Of a DNA stretch of 64,000 nt, positions 7,879-16,535 are shown in pieces; the first letter of the stretch is position 1, and every line of letters begins with the position of its first letter. Under the pieces are notes generated by a model that saw only the letters and a list, made by a program, of their open reading frames with translations, had not been told where the DNA came from and did not search any database. This stretch comes from CAXXOK01 sp964640955. GTDB taxonomy: Bacteria > Bacillota > Clostridia > Christensenellales > Aristaeellaceae. The DNA is taken from contig CAZXJI010000014.1 in assembly GCA_964640955.1 (NCBI GenBank), positions 1 to 64,000 of the forward strand, given 5' to 3'. Both the position numbers and the translations under genes were made by a program.

Positions 7879-8853
7879 GTGAACGATAAGGAAATCGGCT
7901 ACCGGTGCAAGGTGCTGGAGTTGGACCTGCAGGATGTGGAGCGCACCGCGCAAATCCACAAGGCGCTGGCGTCCAGGGTGCGCCTGCAGATGCTTCGCCT
8001 GTTGATCCTGAAAGGATACTGCGTCAACGAGCTGGCCGACGCCCTGCAGATTCCCGCGTCGACGGCGGCGCTGAACATACGCATTCTGGAGGAGGCGGGG
8101 CTGATCGTTACGGAGCAGCAGCCCGGTACGCGCGGCATGGCCAAACTGTGCAACCGGCTGATCGACACCGTGATCACGGGCATTTCGGATCCCAGCCTTC
8201 AGGTGGACAGCGGGGAGCAGGAAGTGACCTATTCGTTGCCCATCGGCAGCTATTCCGACTGCCAGGCCTGCGACTACTGCGGCATGCTCAGCGATACGGG
8301 CACCATCGGCCGCATCAACTACCCGCAGAGCTTTTTTGATCCCGAGCGCCTCAAGGCGCAGCTGATGTGGTTCAGGCACGGCTATTTCGAATACCGCGTT
8401 TCCAACCTGGCGCTGAAGGGCAACCGCGCCTCGTACCTGCGCATCAGCTTCGAGGCCTGTTCCGAGGTCGGAAATTACAACATGGACTGGCCCAGCGACA
8501 TCTACGTGAGCGTGAACGGCCACGAGCTGGGCGTATGGTGCTGCCCGTCGGACTTCGGAGACCGCCACGGCATTCTGACGCCCGCCTGGTGGGGCGCCGG
8601 CTCCACCCAGTACGGGCGGCTCAAAACCTGGTCGGTTACGGAAAAAGGCGCTGCTTTGGACGATAAGGCCGTCGGCGAGGTGACGATCGACCGGTTGGGC
8701 CTCGACGAGGGGAACTACTTTACCGTTCGTATCGGCGTGCACCGCGACGCGCAGCACGTGGGGGGCATGAACCTGTTCGGACACGCGTTTGGCGACCATC
8801 CGCAGGATCTGCTTGTGCAGATCGGGTACGGCCGTTGCAAAAAAGAAACATAA
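7879..8853 (+). CDS. ArsR-type winged-helix regulator with large C-terminal sensor domain
   Basis: 324 residues from a GTG with GGAGG 8 bases upstream; upstream in-frame ATGs would lie before the promoter. Residues about 18-80 form an ArsR-like winged helix (HKALASRVRLQMLRLLILKG, VNELADALQIPASTAALNIRILEEAGLI). Residues about 105-324 form a beta-rich domain with aromatic patches (YNMDWPSDIYVSVNGHELGVW, TPAWWGAGSTQYGRL) resembling a jelly-roll ligand-binding domain. A C128-x2-C131-x2-C134 cluster (CQACDYCG) links the halves and could bind metal. Regulators of this shape sit beside Clostridia sugar-transport operons. Here it precedes the 9222 transporter operon and diverges from the DUF4838 gene, so sugar-responsive control of either is likely but inferred. 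Confidence 0.75.
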   Translation: MNDKEIGYRCKVLELDLQDVERTAQIHKALASRVRLQMLRLLILKGYCVNELADALQIPASTAALNIRILEEAGLIVTEQQPGTRGMAKLCNRLIDTVITGISDPSLQVDSGEQEVTYSLPIGSYSDCQACDYCGMLSDTGTIGRINYPQSFFDPERLKAQLMWFRHGYFEYRVSNLALKGNRASYLRISFEACSEVGNYNMDWPSDIYVSVNGHELGVWCCPSDFGDRHGILTPAWWGAGSTQYGRLKTWSVTEKGAALDDKAVGEVTIDRLGLDEGNYFTVRIGVHRDAQHVGGMNLFGHAFGDHPQDLLVQIGYGRCKKET

Positions 8854-9221
8854 ATTTTGTGGATAAAATTTCCGAGATGAAAAAATGAACATTTATTCTG
8901 TTTATGTGGCATGAAAATTCCGATTTAGGCAGCAAAACGTGCGATAATTTTGTTCTTTTCGATTGACATCAACGAAAAAAGAAAGTACACTTGCCTCAGT
9001 ACATGCGGTACCGAGAAGCCGGAATCTTTTATGAAAAAAGAGTTTTTGGCATGCCTTCCAACGGGCGGGCATTCGGTACGCATAAACAAACAAGATTTAC
9101 GTTCTTATGAGACATGCAGGGGGAGGGGATAGGGGAAAAGCGATCCTGGACGGTTTCGGGTTCCGTTTTTGCTTACGGATTGATGTCGATTGGACAATAC
9201 GACGAAGGAGGATTACGGTTT
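8854..9221 (+). other. Promoter and long leader of the 9222 transporter operon
   Basis: 368 bases without a supported gene. The promoter at 8963-8991 gives a leader of about 220 bases. Within it, a segment near 9003-9014 (GCGGTACCGA) can pair with one near 9074-9084 (TCGGTACGC), enclosing about 60 bases. A short open frame from an ATG at 9030 has no ribosome site and is not called. Confidence 0.5.
8963..8991 (+). promoter_or_regulatory. Sigma-A promoter of the 9222-13437 operon
   Basis: TTGACA at 8963-8968, 17-base spacer, TACACT at 8986-8991. Confidence 0.75.
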
Positions 9222-10769
9222 ATGAAGCGTTTTCTGGGATATCTGCTTGCGTTGACCCTGCTGATGACGCTTTTCGCGGGCACTTCCGCGCTGGCGGAGG
9301 ATACGCAGGTGGTGAAGGATCTGGGCGGCATTACGCTGAAGGTGTGGAAACCCCTGTGGTGGACCAGCGTCGTCACCTCGGACAGTGAGAACGAGTGCTG
9401 GCAGGTGCTTGAAAAGAAGTTCAACGTTCATTTCGAGTTTATACAGCCTTCCGTCGGCTCCGAGCAGGAGCAGTTCAACCTGCTCATGGCGGGCGGCGAA
9501 CTGCCGGATATCATTTTCACCGGTTGGAGCGGCACGGACCTTTACACCGGCGGGCTGGACAAATACGTGGACGAGGGCGTGCTGGTGGACCTCAACGAGC
9601 ATGTGCAGGAATGGGCGCCGGATTACTATAACTGCATCCAGACCTATGTGAAGCCGGAGGAGCAGCGCGAATTTTACACCGACTCCGGCTATATGACGCA
9701 GTTCTACGCCATTTCGCCCTACGAGGAATACTCCTACAACGGCCTGCTGTTCCGCAAGGACTGGATGGACGAGCTGGGCCTGTCCCTGCCGCAGACGATG
9801 GACGACGTGGAGAACATCCTGACGCAGTTTAAGGACGTCAAGGGTGCGGAATACCCGCTGTTCTTCCCCACAAGCGGCGTGGATACGCTTTCCGGCTTCT
9901 TCGTATCCGCCTACGGCATCGGGCCCGCGTTCTACAAGGACAGCGACACGGTGCTCTACGGCCCCGCGCAGCCCGCTTTCAAGGAATACCTTGAAAAGAT
10001 GGCGGACTGGTACCAGAAAGGGCTGATCGACGTCGATTTTGTGTCCCGCGACACGGAAAGCAAGATGCGCATGCTGACCACCGGCCAGACCGGCGCCGTA
10101 ATCGACAGCCCCGACAACGTATACACCTACATGGCGAGCATCACGGAAATGACCGGCGGCACCTACCCGGTGCTCAACGCGGGCGATACCGTGGAGTTCC
10201 GCCTCAAAACCTATCAGTGCCGGCCGCCGTACTGCGCGGCGATCACCACCGACTGCAAAAACCTGGAAGCGGCCATGACCGTGCTCAACTACGGTTACAC
10301 CGAAGAGGGATGGATGCTTTACAACTACGGCATCGAGGGCCTGACCTACAACATGGAGGGCGACAAGGCCGTCTTTACGGACGTCATTCTCAACAACCCC
10401 GATTATCCCTCCCTGCTGGACAGCATTGCCCGCTATAAATGGCACATCGGCCCGTTCCTGCGCTTCGAGCATGAGTCCGACCCGGCGATCACCCAGGAAA
10501 ACATGGGCACGCGCCGCGCGCTGACGGAAAACGCGGGCACCGATCAGGTGCTGCCGATGATCTCCATGACGGCGGACGAGGGCACGGAGTACGCCTCCAT
10601 CATGTCTCAGGTGCAGACCTACCAGGACGCCGCGATCGTCAATTTCATCTGCGGAAACGCGGATATCGACAGCGGCTTTGACGAGTACGTTTCGACGCTC
10701 AAGGGACTGGGCATCGATCGCGCCGTCGCCATACAGCAGGCCGCGCTGGACCGCTACAACGCCCGCTGA
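9222..10769 (+). CDS. Sugar ABC transporter substrate-binding protein (LipO/LplA type)
   Basis: 515 residues; the ATG at 9222 follows GAAGGAGG. The signal peptide (MKRFLGYLLALTLLMTLFAGTSALA) has a type I ALA cleavage site and no lipobox Cys, unusual for a Gram-positive binding protein. The mature part has family 1 features: TLKVWKPLWW, FNLLMAGGELPDIIFTGW, YNGLLFRKDWMDELGL, FKDVKGAEYPLFF, ATMTVLNYGYTEEGWMLYNYGIEG. This resembles the large binding proteins paired with LplB/YtcP permeases for oligosaccharides. It leads an operon with two permeases and an esterase; a GC-rich hairpin (10792-10815) lies between it and the first permease gene. Cargo unknown; a plant or host oligosaccharide is likely. 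Confidence 0.85.
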   Translation: MKRFLGYLLALTLLMTLFAGTSALAEDTQVVKDLGGITLKVWKPLWWTSVVTSDSENECWQVLEKKFNVHFEFIQPSVGSEQEQFNLLMAGGELPDIIFTGWSGTDLYTGGLDKYVDEGVLVDLNEHVQEWAPDYYNCIQTYVKPEEQREFYTDSGYMTQFYAISPYEEYSYNGLLFRKDWMDELGLSLPQTMDDVENILTQFKDVKGAEYPLFFPTSGVDTLSGFFVSAYGIGPAFYKDSDTVLYGPAQPAFKEYLEKMADWYQKGLIDVDFVSRDTESKMRMLTTGQTGAVIDSPDNVYTYMASITEMTGGTYPVLNAGDTVEFRLKTYQCRPPYCAAITTDCKNLEAAMTVLNYGYTEEGWMLYNYGIEGLTYNMEGDKAVFTDVILNNPDYPSLLDSIARYKWHIGPFLRFEHESDPAITQENMGTRRALTENAGTDQVLPMISMTADEGTEYASIMSQVQTYQDAAIVNFICGNADIDSGFDEYVSTLKGLGIDRAVAIQQAALDRYNAR

Positions 10770-10791
10770 TTTTACCGCACGCTACGAACCT

Positions 10792-10815
10792 GGCAGCCCG
10801 CGCATGCGGGCTGCC
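10792..10815 (+). terminator. GC-rich hairpin between binding-protein and permease genes
   Basis: Perfect 10-bp stem GGCAGCCCGC (10792-10801) with GCGGGCTGCC (10806-10815) and loop GCAT. No T tract follows, so partial termination or 3'-end protection of the upstream message is more likely than full termination. Confidence 0.6.
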
Positions 10816-10851
10816 GGGTTCTGCTGCCCGCGGCGCAGAGAGGACGGTACC

Positions 10852-11775
10852 ATGCAAACGAAAAGCTCACCGAAGGGCGGTCTGGGCGCGAACATCGTCC
10901 GGCACTGGCAAATCTATCTCATGCTGCTTCCCGTGGTGGCCGCCTATATCCTGTTCGCCTACGTGCCCATGGGCGGGTTGGTCATCTCGTTTCAAAACTA
11001 CGCGCCCCGCCTGGGCATCCTGGGGAGCAAATGGGTCGGCTTGAAGTACTTTATCGACTTTTTCCACGACATGTTCTTCGGCCGCCTGATCCGCAACACG
11101 CTGATGATCAACGTCCTGGATATTCTGGTGTGCTTCCCCGCGCCCATCCTCATCGCCCTGATGCTCAACGAGCTTCGCTCCCGCCGCGCGCGGGCGACGC
11201 TGCAGACGATGATGTACCTGCCCTATTTTATCTCGATGATCGTCATCTGCGGCATTATCGTCGAGTTTTGCGACCGGGACGGCGTCATCAACGACCTGAT
11301 CGCGGCCCTGGGCGGCGAGCGCAGGGGGCTGCTCAGCGACCCCTCCGCGTTCCAGCCCATTTACGTCCTAAGCAACCTGTGGCAGACCGCCGGGTGGAAC
11401 AGCATCATTTATATGGCGGCGATGAGCGCCATCGACACCAGCCTGTACGACGCCGCCTACGTGGACGGCTGCGGGGCGATGGGCCGCATGTGGCACGTCA
11501 CGCTGCCCGGCATCCTGCCCACGATCATCATCATGCTCATTCTGCGCATCGGCAGCATCATGACCGTGGGATACGAAAAGATCATTCTCCTTTACAACCC
11601 CATGACCTACGAAACGGCCGACGTGATCTCCTCCTACGTATACCGCCGGGGCATTATGGAGGCCAATTACAGCTACGCCACCGCGGTGGGCATGTTCAAC
11701 TCCGTGCTCAACTGCCTGTTCCTGCTGGGCGCCAACTACCTGAGCCGGAAAACGGTGGAAGAAAGCCTTTGGTAA
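10852..11775 (+). CDS. Sugar ABC transporter permease, LplB type
   Basis: 307 residues; the ATG follows GAGAGGACGGTACC. Six membrane segments begin with IYLMLLPVVAAYILFAYVPMGGLVISFQNY, the usual LplB opening. The EAA loop is YDAAYVDGCGAMGRMWHVTLPGILPT (conserved Gly in VDGCGAMGR), which docks the ATPase. TADVISSYVYRRGI near the end is typical of the subfamily. It is followed after 12 bases by the second permease. No ATPase is encoded in the operon. Confidence 0.9.
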   Translation: MQTKSSPKGGLGANIVRHWQIYLMLLPVVAAYILFAYVPMGGLVISFQNYAPRLGILGSKWVGLKYFIDFFHDMFFGRLIRNTLMINVLDILVCFPAPILIALMLNELRSRRARATLQTMMYLPYFISMIVICGIIVEFCDRDGVINDLIAALGGERRGLLSDPSAFQPIYVLSNLWQTAGWNSIIYMAAMSAIDTSLYDAAYVDGCGAMGRMWHVTLPGILPTIIIMLILRIGSIMTVGYEKIILLYNPMTYETADVISSYVYRRGIMEANYSYATAVGMFNSVLNCLFLLGANYLSRKTVEESLW

Positions 11776-11787
11776 GGAGATGGGAAC

Positions 11788-12669
11788 GTGAAGGATAAAC
11801 GGTTCTCGCAGCGTTTCTGGCAGGGCGTCGTGTTCCTGCTGCTGGCGTGCTTTTCGATCCTCTGCCTTTATCCGGTGCTGTACGTGGCGTTCGCGTCGTT
11901 CAGCGAGCCCAACCGGCTTGCGGCGCACACGGGGCTGCTGCTGGCGCCCGTGGGCTTCACCCTCAAGGGATACGAGGTGGCCTTCAGCTACAATAACATC
12001 GCCACCGGATACATGAACACGCTGTTCGTGGTGGTCGTGGGCACCGCGATCAACATGGTGCTGACGGTTTTCGGCGCCTACGGCCTGTCCCGCCGGGACA
12101 TTATGCTCAAAAAGCCGATCATGATGATGATCACCATCAGCATGTTCTTTTCCGGCGGCATGATACCCACGTTTCTCAACGTAAAGAACCTGGGCATGCT
12201 GGACAGCCTGTGGTCGCTGATCCTGCCCACCTGCATCAGCGCGTTCAACCTGATCATCCTGCGCACGGCGATGGCGGCCGTGCCCGCCAGCATCGAGGAA
12301 TCCGCCAAGCTGGACGGTGCGGGCGATTTTACCATCATGATCGTCATCGAGCTGCCGCTGATCACGGCGTCGCTGGCGGTGGTGACGCTGTACTACCTGG
12401 TGGGGCACTGGAACAGCTGGTTCGAGGCGATGCTGTACATGCGCTCGCGCGAAAAATATCCGCTGCAGCTCATCCTGCGCGAGATACTGGTGTCCAACTC
12501 CGCGGGCGCGGTGAGCGCGCAGGGCTTTAACCCCAGCGAAGCGGACGTTTACAAAAGGCTGGTCAAGTATACGACCACGATGATCGCCACCTTGCCGATT
12601 CTGTTTATTTACCCGTTTTTGCAAAAATACTTTGTGAACGGCGTAATGGTCGGCTCCATCAAGGGTTGA
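11788..12669 (+). CDS. Sugar ABC transporter permease, YtcP type
   Basis: 293 residues from a GTG with AAGGAGA upstream. Opening LACFSILCLYPVLYVAFASFSEPNRL and the closing YPFLQKYFVNGVMVGSIKG are characteristic of YtcP-like MalG-family permeases. The EAA loop is IEESAKLDGAGDFTIMIVIELPLITAS. FFSGGMIPTFLNVKNLGMLDSLWSL is also diagnostic. It forms the heterodimer partner of the 10852 product and is 15 bases from the esterase gene. Confidence 0.9.
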   Translation: MKDKRFSQRFWQGVVFLLLACFSILCLYPVLYVAFASFSEPNRLAAHTGLLLAPVGFTLKGYEVAFSYNNIATGYMNTLFVVVVGTAINMVLTVFGAYGLSRRDIMLKKPIMMMITISMFFSGGMIPTFLNVKNLGMLDSLWSLILPTCISAFNLIILRTAMAAVPASIEESAKLDGAGDFTIMIVIELPLITASLAVVTLYYLVGHWNSWFEAMLYMRSREKYPLQLILREILVSNSAGAVSAQGFNPSEADVYKRLVKYTTTMIATLPILFIYPFLQKYFVNGVMVGSIKG

Positions 12670-12684
12670 AAGAAGATTGCCGAA

Positions 12685-13437
12685 GTGAAAACGATCAGAC
12701 ATGCACTCCCCGGACGACCGAACGCGTGGATGGATATGTACCTGCAGAGCAACGGAAGCGAACTGAACATGACCTACTGGGAAAACCGGCCCGCCGTCCT
12801 CGTGATACCCGGCGGTTCCTACACGTTTATCGCACAGCGGGAAGGCGAGCCGATCGCGCTGAAGTTCGCGGCGGAGGGTTACCAGACCTTCGTGCTGCAC
12901 TACCATACGAACAGCGCCTACACCGAACCGCTGAAGGACGCCGTGGAGGCCGTGCGGGAGATACGCCGCCACGCCGCCGAATGGTGCCTGGATCCGGAAA
13001 GCGTCGCCGTAACGGGTTATTCCGCGGGCGGGAACCTGGCGCTGCTGCTTTCCGTGTTCGCGGACAAATCGCCCGATGAAAACCACGTTTCCGCGCTGCC
13101 CGACGCGCTGATCCTGGGCTACCCCAGCGTGAGCGGCGCGGGATGCTCCGAGCGCTTTGTGGATTCCCTGCCCGAGCTGCGGCCGTATTTCGCCTGTTCC
13201 CGGCTCCCGCCCGCCTTTCTGTGGAGCACCCAGGACGACGAAACCGTCCCGATCGCGGAAACGCTGAAGCTGGGACAGGAATTGAACGATTTGGGCGTTT
13301 CGCTGGAAATGCACATTTTCCCCCGGGGCGGCCACGGCATGGCGACGGCCGACCGGGCGACGGGGCGCGTGAACGCGCACGTGGCGCACTGGCTGCCGCT
13401 TGCCATGGAGTGGCTGGCCGGCGTCTTTCAATTGTAA
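12685..13437 (+). CDS. Alpha/beta-hydrolase, acetyl-xylan-esterase-like, cytoplasmic
   Basis: 250 residues from a GTG. No signal peptide. The fold is that of small carbohydrate esterases: AVLVIPGGSYTFIAQREGEPIALKFAAEGYQTFVLHYH, nucleophile Ser113 in GYSAGG, acid Asp in STQDDETVP (184/185) and His217 in GGHGM. This full triad fits deacetylation of imported acetylated oligosaccharides. The gene closes the transporter operon at 9222, 15 bases after the YtcP permease, supporting an intracellular partner role for the importer. The ribosome site is weak, so translation may depend on coupling. Confidence 0.8.
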   Translation: MKTIRHALPGRPNAWMDMYLQSNGSELNMTYWENRPAVLVIPGGSYTFIAQREGEPIALKFAAEGYQTFVLHYHTNSAYTEPLKDAVEAVREIRRHAAEWCLDPESVAVTGYSAGGNLALLLSVFADKSPDENHVSALPDALILGYPSVSGAGCSERFVDSLPELRPYFACSRLPPAFLWSTQDDETVPIAETLKLGQELNDLGVSLEMHIFPRGGHGMATADRATGRVNAHVAHWLPLAMEWLAGVFQL

Positions 13438-13512
13438 GGGGAAACGGCAAGGAAAGACGATTCCGGAACGGACGCCCCCCGTCGTTCACTAAACAGAGGT
13501 TTAACACCAAAA

Positions 13513-13534
13513 CGGCCGCTCGCTGGAGCGGCCG
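13513..13534 (-). terminator. Terminator of the ABC exporter gene
   Basis: Eight-bp stem CGGCCGCT / AGCGGCCG with a six-base loop; on the minus strand it is followed by TTTTGG. It separates the convergent 12685 and 15202 genes. Confidence 0.7.
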
Positions 13535-13540
13535 CCTTGC

Positions 13541-15202
13541 TCACATGCGCCTGATTCCCGCGCGGTCGACGTGGTACAGGGCGTCCGCGTACCGGTGGAA
13601 CGCCTTCCGGTGCGAAACGGAAACGACGGTGCAGCCGCTTTCGACCCTGGCGTGGAGCATGTCGGCGATTTCCCTTTCGGTTTTCTCGTCGAGGTTCGAA
13701 GTGGCTTCATCCAAAACGATCAGAGGCTTGCCCGTCAGCAGCGCCGCCGCGATGGCGAAGCGCTGCTTTTCGCCGCCGGAAATCACGGAACCGTCCTCGC
13801 CCAACGGCATGTCCAGCCCGAGGGGGCTGGAACGAACCAGCGGGGCCAGACGGACGGCCTGCAGCGCGTTCCATATGGCCTCGTCGGAAGCGCCGGGCGC
13901 GACGAAGCGCATGTTCTCGCGTACGGTTCCCGCGAACAGGAACGGGTTTTGCTGCACGTAGGCGATGTGGCGCCAGTACCAGGCAAGGTCAAGCTCGTCG
14001 CAGGGGGTTCCGTCCAGGCGGACGGTTCCCTCGTCGGGCGGATACAGACGCAGGATCAGATCGATCAGGGTAGATTTGCCGATGCCGCTCTCCCCTTCGA
14101 TGCCGATCCATTTTCCCCTCGGCACGTCGAGCGAAACGCCGCTGAGCAGCGCCTTGTCGGCGCCTTTTGCGGAATCACCGTAGCGAAACGAAACGTGTTC
14201 CACGCGAAGATCGTGCTGCAGGAACGCGGCGGGCTGCAGATCCCCGCCTTTTTCCCGGCTCATTTCAAGGTATTCGAACAGCGTGTGGAACTCGCCGAGC
14301 TGCTTTTTATACTGGATGTTCGTCTGCAGCAGGCTTGTGATGCCGCCGTGAAGCCGGGGGACGAGGGCGAGGAACGACACCAGCCCGCCCAGGGTGAACT
14401 CGCCTTCGATGATCAGAAACGCGCCCAGCAGAAAACCCAGGCCGGTAAAGACGGAGGAGGACATCTGGGAAGCGATGCCGCCGACCAGGGTTTCGGCCGC
14501 GGCGGTCTTGGCGAAAACGTCCACGGTGCCCAGAAACATGCTTTTGTATTTGCTCAGCACGGCCTCGGCGATGCCGCCGATCTTGATGAACTTCACCCCG
14601 CGGAACGCCTCCTGCACGAAGGCGCGCATTTTTGCCTGGATATCGAACAGCTTCTCCGCGTTCTTCTGCACCTTTCCGCCGACGATTTTGCCGGGGATCA
14701 GGGCGAACGGGAGGTAGAACAGCTGAATCACGCCGAGCCAAGGGTTCATGGAAAACACCAGCGCCAGGGCGACGGCCGATATCATCAGCACGGAAACCGT
14801 CTCGGGAATATTGCGGGTAAACAGCAGCACGAACGTCAGCGAGTCCCTGGTCGCCTGCGCCGCCAGTTCGCCGCTGTGGTGCCGGTCGTGAAACGACATG
14901 GGCTGCGCCAGGATGTTCCCGATCACGGCCTGGTTGATTTCGTAGGCGCATTTCCGGCCGACGACGGCCGAATAGTATTGGTACAGCGCCTGCCCGACCG
15001 AATGGACGACGGGGATCCCCACCAGAAAAACGATGCCGAACAGCACCGCGCGCATGTCCTTTGCGGGAATGTAGCGATCGATGATGCGCTGCATCACGAA
15101 GGGCGTAATCAGCGAGATGCCCTGGATGAACAGCAGAATGAAGAATGCGCATACGCCGAAGGGCAGCAGGCGCGCGATGAGGGCTTTCGCTTTGGGGGAC
15201 AT
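13541..15202 (-). CDS. ABC exporter half-transporter (fused membrane and ATPase domains)
   Basis: 553 residues; the ATG at 15200-15202 has AGGCGG upstream. A longer reading frame exists but lacks a ribosome site. Residues 1-290 hold six membrane helices of an ABCB-type exporter. The ATPase domain has Walker A GESGIGKST, Q-loop YVQQNPFLFAG, signature ISGGEKQRFAIAAAL, Walker B PLIVLDEATSNLD and H-loop VSHR, all intact. It would work as a homodimer to export a peptide, lipid or drug. No N-terminal peptidase domain and no peptide gene were seen. It is transcribed alone, divergent from the sugar transporter operon at 15562. Substrate unknown. Confidence 0.85.
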   Translation of the reverse strand: MSPKAKALIARLLPFGVCAFFILLFIQGISLITPFVMQRIIDRYIPAKDMRAVLFGIVFLVGIPVVHSVGQALYQYYSAVVGRKCAYEINQAVIGNILAQPMSFHDRHHSGELAAQATRDSLTFVLLFTRNIPETVSVLMISAVALALVFSMNPWLGVIQLFYLPFALIPGKIVGGKVQKNAEKLFDIQAKMRAFVQEAFRGVKFIKIGGIAEAVLSKYKSMFLGTVDVFAKTAAAETLVGGIASQMSSSVFTGLGFLLGAFLIIEGEFTLGGLVSFLALVPRLHGGITSLLQTNIQYKKQLGEFHTLFEYLEMSREKGGDLQPAAFLQHDLRVEHVSFRYGDSAKGADKALLSGVSLDVPRGKWIGIEGESGIGKSTLIDLILRLYPPDEGTVRLDGTPCDELDLAWYWRHIAYVQQNPFLFAGTVRENMRFVAPGASDEAIWNALQAVRLAPLVRSSPLGLDMPLGEDGSVISGGEKQRFAIAAALLTGKPLIVLDEATSNLDEKTEREIADMLHARVESGCTVVSVSHRKAFHRYADALYHVDRAGIRRM

Positions 15203-15298
15203 GACACACACCGCCTGTTTCCCGCGCGGACGAATGAAACGGAACGCGTAGCAGGGAACCGTATCGAAGCAATCCGTACGGAGATGATCTTTTATTTC

Positions 15299-15328
15299 AA
15301 TATAAACCCGGCGGTTCCGGGTCGTCAA
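15299..15328 (-). promoter_or_regulatory. Sigma-A promoter of the ABC exporter gene
   Basis: On the minus strand: TTGACG (15328-15323), 18-base spacer, TATATT (15304-15299). Confidence 0.65.
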
Positions 15329-15346
15329 GCCGCCGTGGCGACAAGA

Positions 15347-15356
15347 AAAACGTTTT
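15347..15356. promoter_or_regulatory. LacI-family operator-like palindrome
   Basis: AAAACGTTTT, a perfect ten-base palindrome with the central CG step typical of LacI/CcpA-family operators. It lies between the divergent exporter and transporter promoters. Regulator identity (perhaps the LacI protein at 19108) is inferred. Confidence 0.4.
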
Positions 15357-15481
15357 CATTTTTCAGCATGCAGAATGAAATGCGAATTGACGAAAAATAC
15401 AGTATTTGGGCCCTGCATATGGGCAAAACGACGGCTGCGCCTATGGTTTTCCGGTGCTGGCCGCAAAATTTCCAAAAAGGA

Positions 15482-15510
15482 TTGACAATACAGGACGATA
15501 TGCCTATAAT
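15482..15510 (+). promoter_or_regulatory. Consensus sigma-A promoter of the 15562-26392 glycan operon
   Basis: TTGACA (15482-15487), exact 17-base spacer, TATAAT (15505-15510): full consensus at both boxes. Confidence 0.85.
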
Positions 15511-15519
15511 TACGACATG

Positions 15520-15529
15520 GAAACGTTTT
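15520..15529. promoter_or_regulatory. LacI-family operator-like site over the transcription start
   Basis: GAAACGTTTT, containing the palindrome AAACGTTT, begins 10 bases after the -10 box, so a bound repressor would cover the expected start site. It resembles the site at 15347-15356. Confidence 0.5.
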
Positions 15530-15561
15530 TATTTTTCCGGTAACGGTCGAGGAGGATGCGC

Positions 15562-16524
15562 ATGAGCCAGCAATCGCTTCCGGCGAACCCTTTGCGCCCG
15601 GCGCGCGGCCTGCGAAAACTGGGCGGCGAGATTCGCCGCCACTGGGTGCTTTTTTTGATGATCCTGCCGGCGACGATCTACTTTCTGGTGTTCTTGTACC
15701 TGCCCATGCCGGGTTCCTATATCGCCTTCGTACAGTACAACATGGGCAAGGGCATCTTCGGCAGTCCCTTCGTGGGGCTCAAAAACTTCGAGTTCCTCAT
15801 CAAAACCGGCAAGCTGTGGCGCATCACCCAGAACACGATCCTATACAACGTGGTGTTCATCGCGCTGACCAACGTGTTCCAGGTGGCGTTCGCCGTGATG
15901 CTCTCCGAGGTGGCCAGCAAGCCCTTCCGGCGCCTGTCCCAGTCGGTCATCCTGCTTCCGCATTTCATCTCCTACGTCATCGTGGGCGTGTTCGCCTACA
16001 ACTTCTTCAACTACGACAACGGCTTCGTCAACATGATCATCACGGCCCTGGGCGGAGAGCGCTACTCGTTTTACAGCAGCCCCGGTATCTGGAAATACAT
16101 CATCGTGTTTTTCCGGCTGTGGAAAACCACCGGCTACGGCATGATCATCTACCTGGCGACCATCACGGGCATCAGCACCGAGATTTACGAGGCCGCCTAC
16201 ATCGACGGCGCCAGCGACGGCCAGCGCATCCGCCTCATCACGCTGCCCATGCTCAAGCCCACCGTCATCCTGCTGATTCTGTTCGACCTGGGCGGCATCC
16301 TGCGGGGGCAGTTCGACCTGTTTTACAACCTCATCGGCAACAACAGCGTTCTGTATACCCAGACGGACGTCATCGACACCTTCGTGTTCCGAAGCCTCAT
16401 GGGGCAGTTCAACTTCTCCCAGAGCGCCGCGGTGGGCTTCTACCAGTCCCTCTTCGGCATGTTCGTGGTGCTGATCGTCAATACCGTCGTGCGGCGCATC
16501 GACCCTGAAAACTCACTGTTCTAG
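15562..16524 (+). CDS. Sugar ABC transporter permease, LplB type
   Basis: 320 residues. Start set at ATG 15562, six bases after GAGGAGG; the ATG at 15556 touches the ribosome site. Opening HWVLFLMILPATIYFLVFLYLPMPGSYIAFVQY and EAA loop YEAAYIDGASDGQRIRLITLPMLKP define an LplB-type MalF-family permease with six membrane helices. First gene after the consensus promoter; 11 bases precede the partner permease. The cargo is probably a beta-glucan or xylan-type oligosaccharide, judging from the downstream phosphorylase and GH39 genes. Confidence 0.9.
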   Translation: MSQQSLPANPLRPARGLRKLGGEIRRHWVLFLMILPATIYFLVFLYLPMPGSYIAFVQYNMGKGIFGSPFVGLKNFEFLIKTGKLWRITQNTILYNVVFIALTNVFQVAFAVMLSEVASKPFRRLSQSVILLPHFISYVIVGVFAYNFFNYDNGFVNMIITALGGERYSFYSSPGIWKYIIVFFRLWKTTGYGMIIYLATITGISTEIYEAAYIDGASDGQRIRLITLPMLKPTVILLILFDLGGILRGQFDLFYNLIGNNSVLYTQTDVIDTFVFRSLMGQFNFSQSAAVGFYQSLFGMFVVLIVNTVVRRIDPENSLF

Positions 16525-16535
16525 GAGGTGTGCCC

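Noticed and set aside
13571..15565. 664-codon plus-strand open frame across the ABC exporter gene
   Set aside because: Opposes intact Walker A, signature and Walker B motifs and runs through both promoters at 15299-15510.
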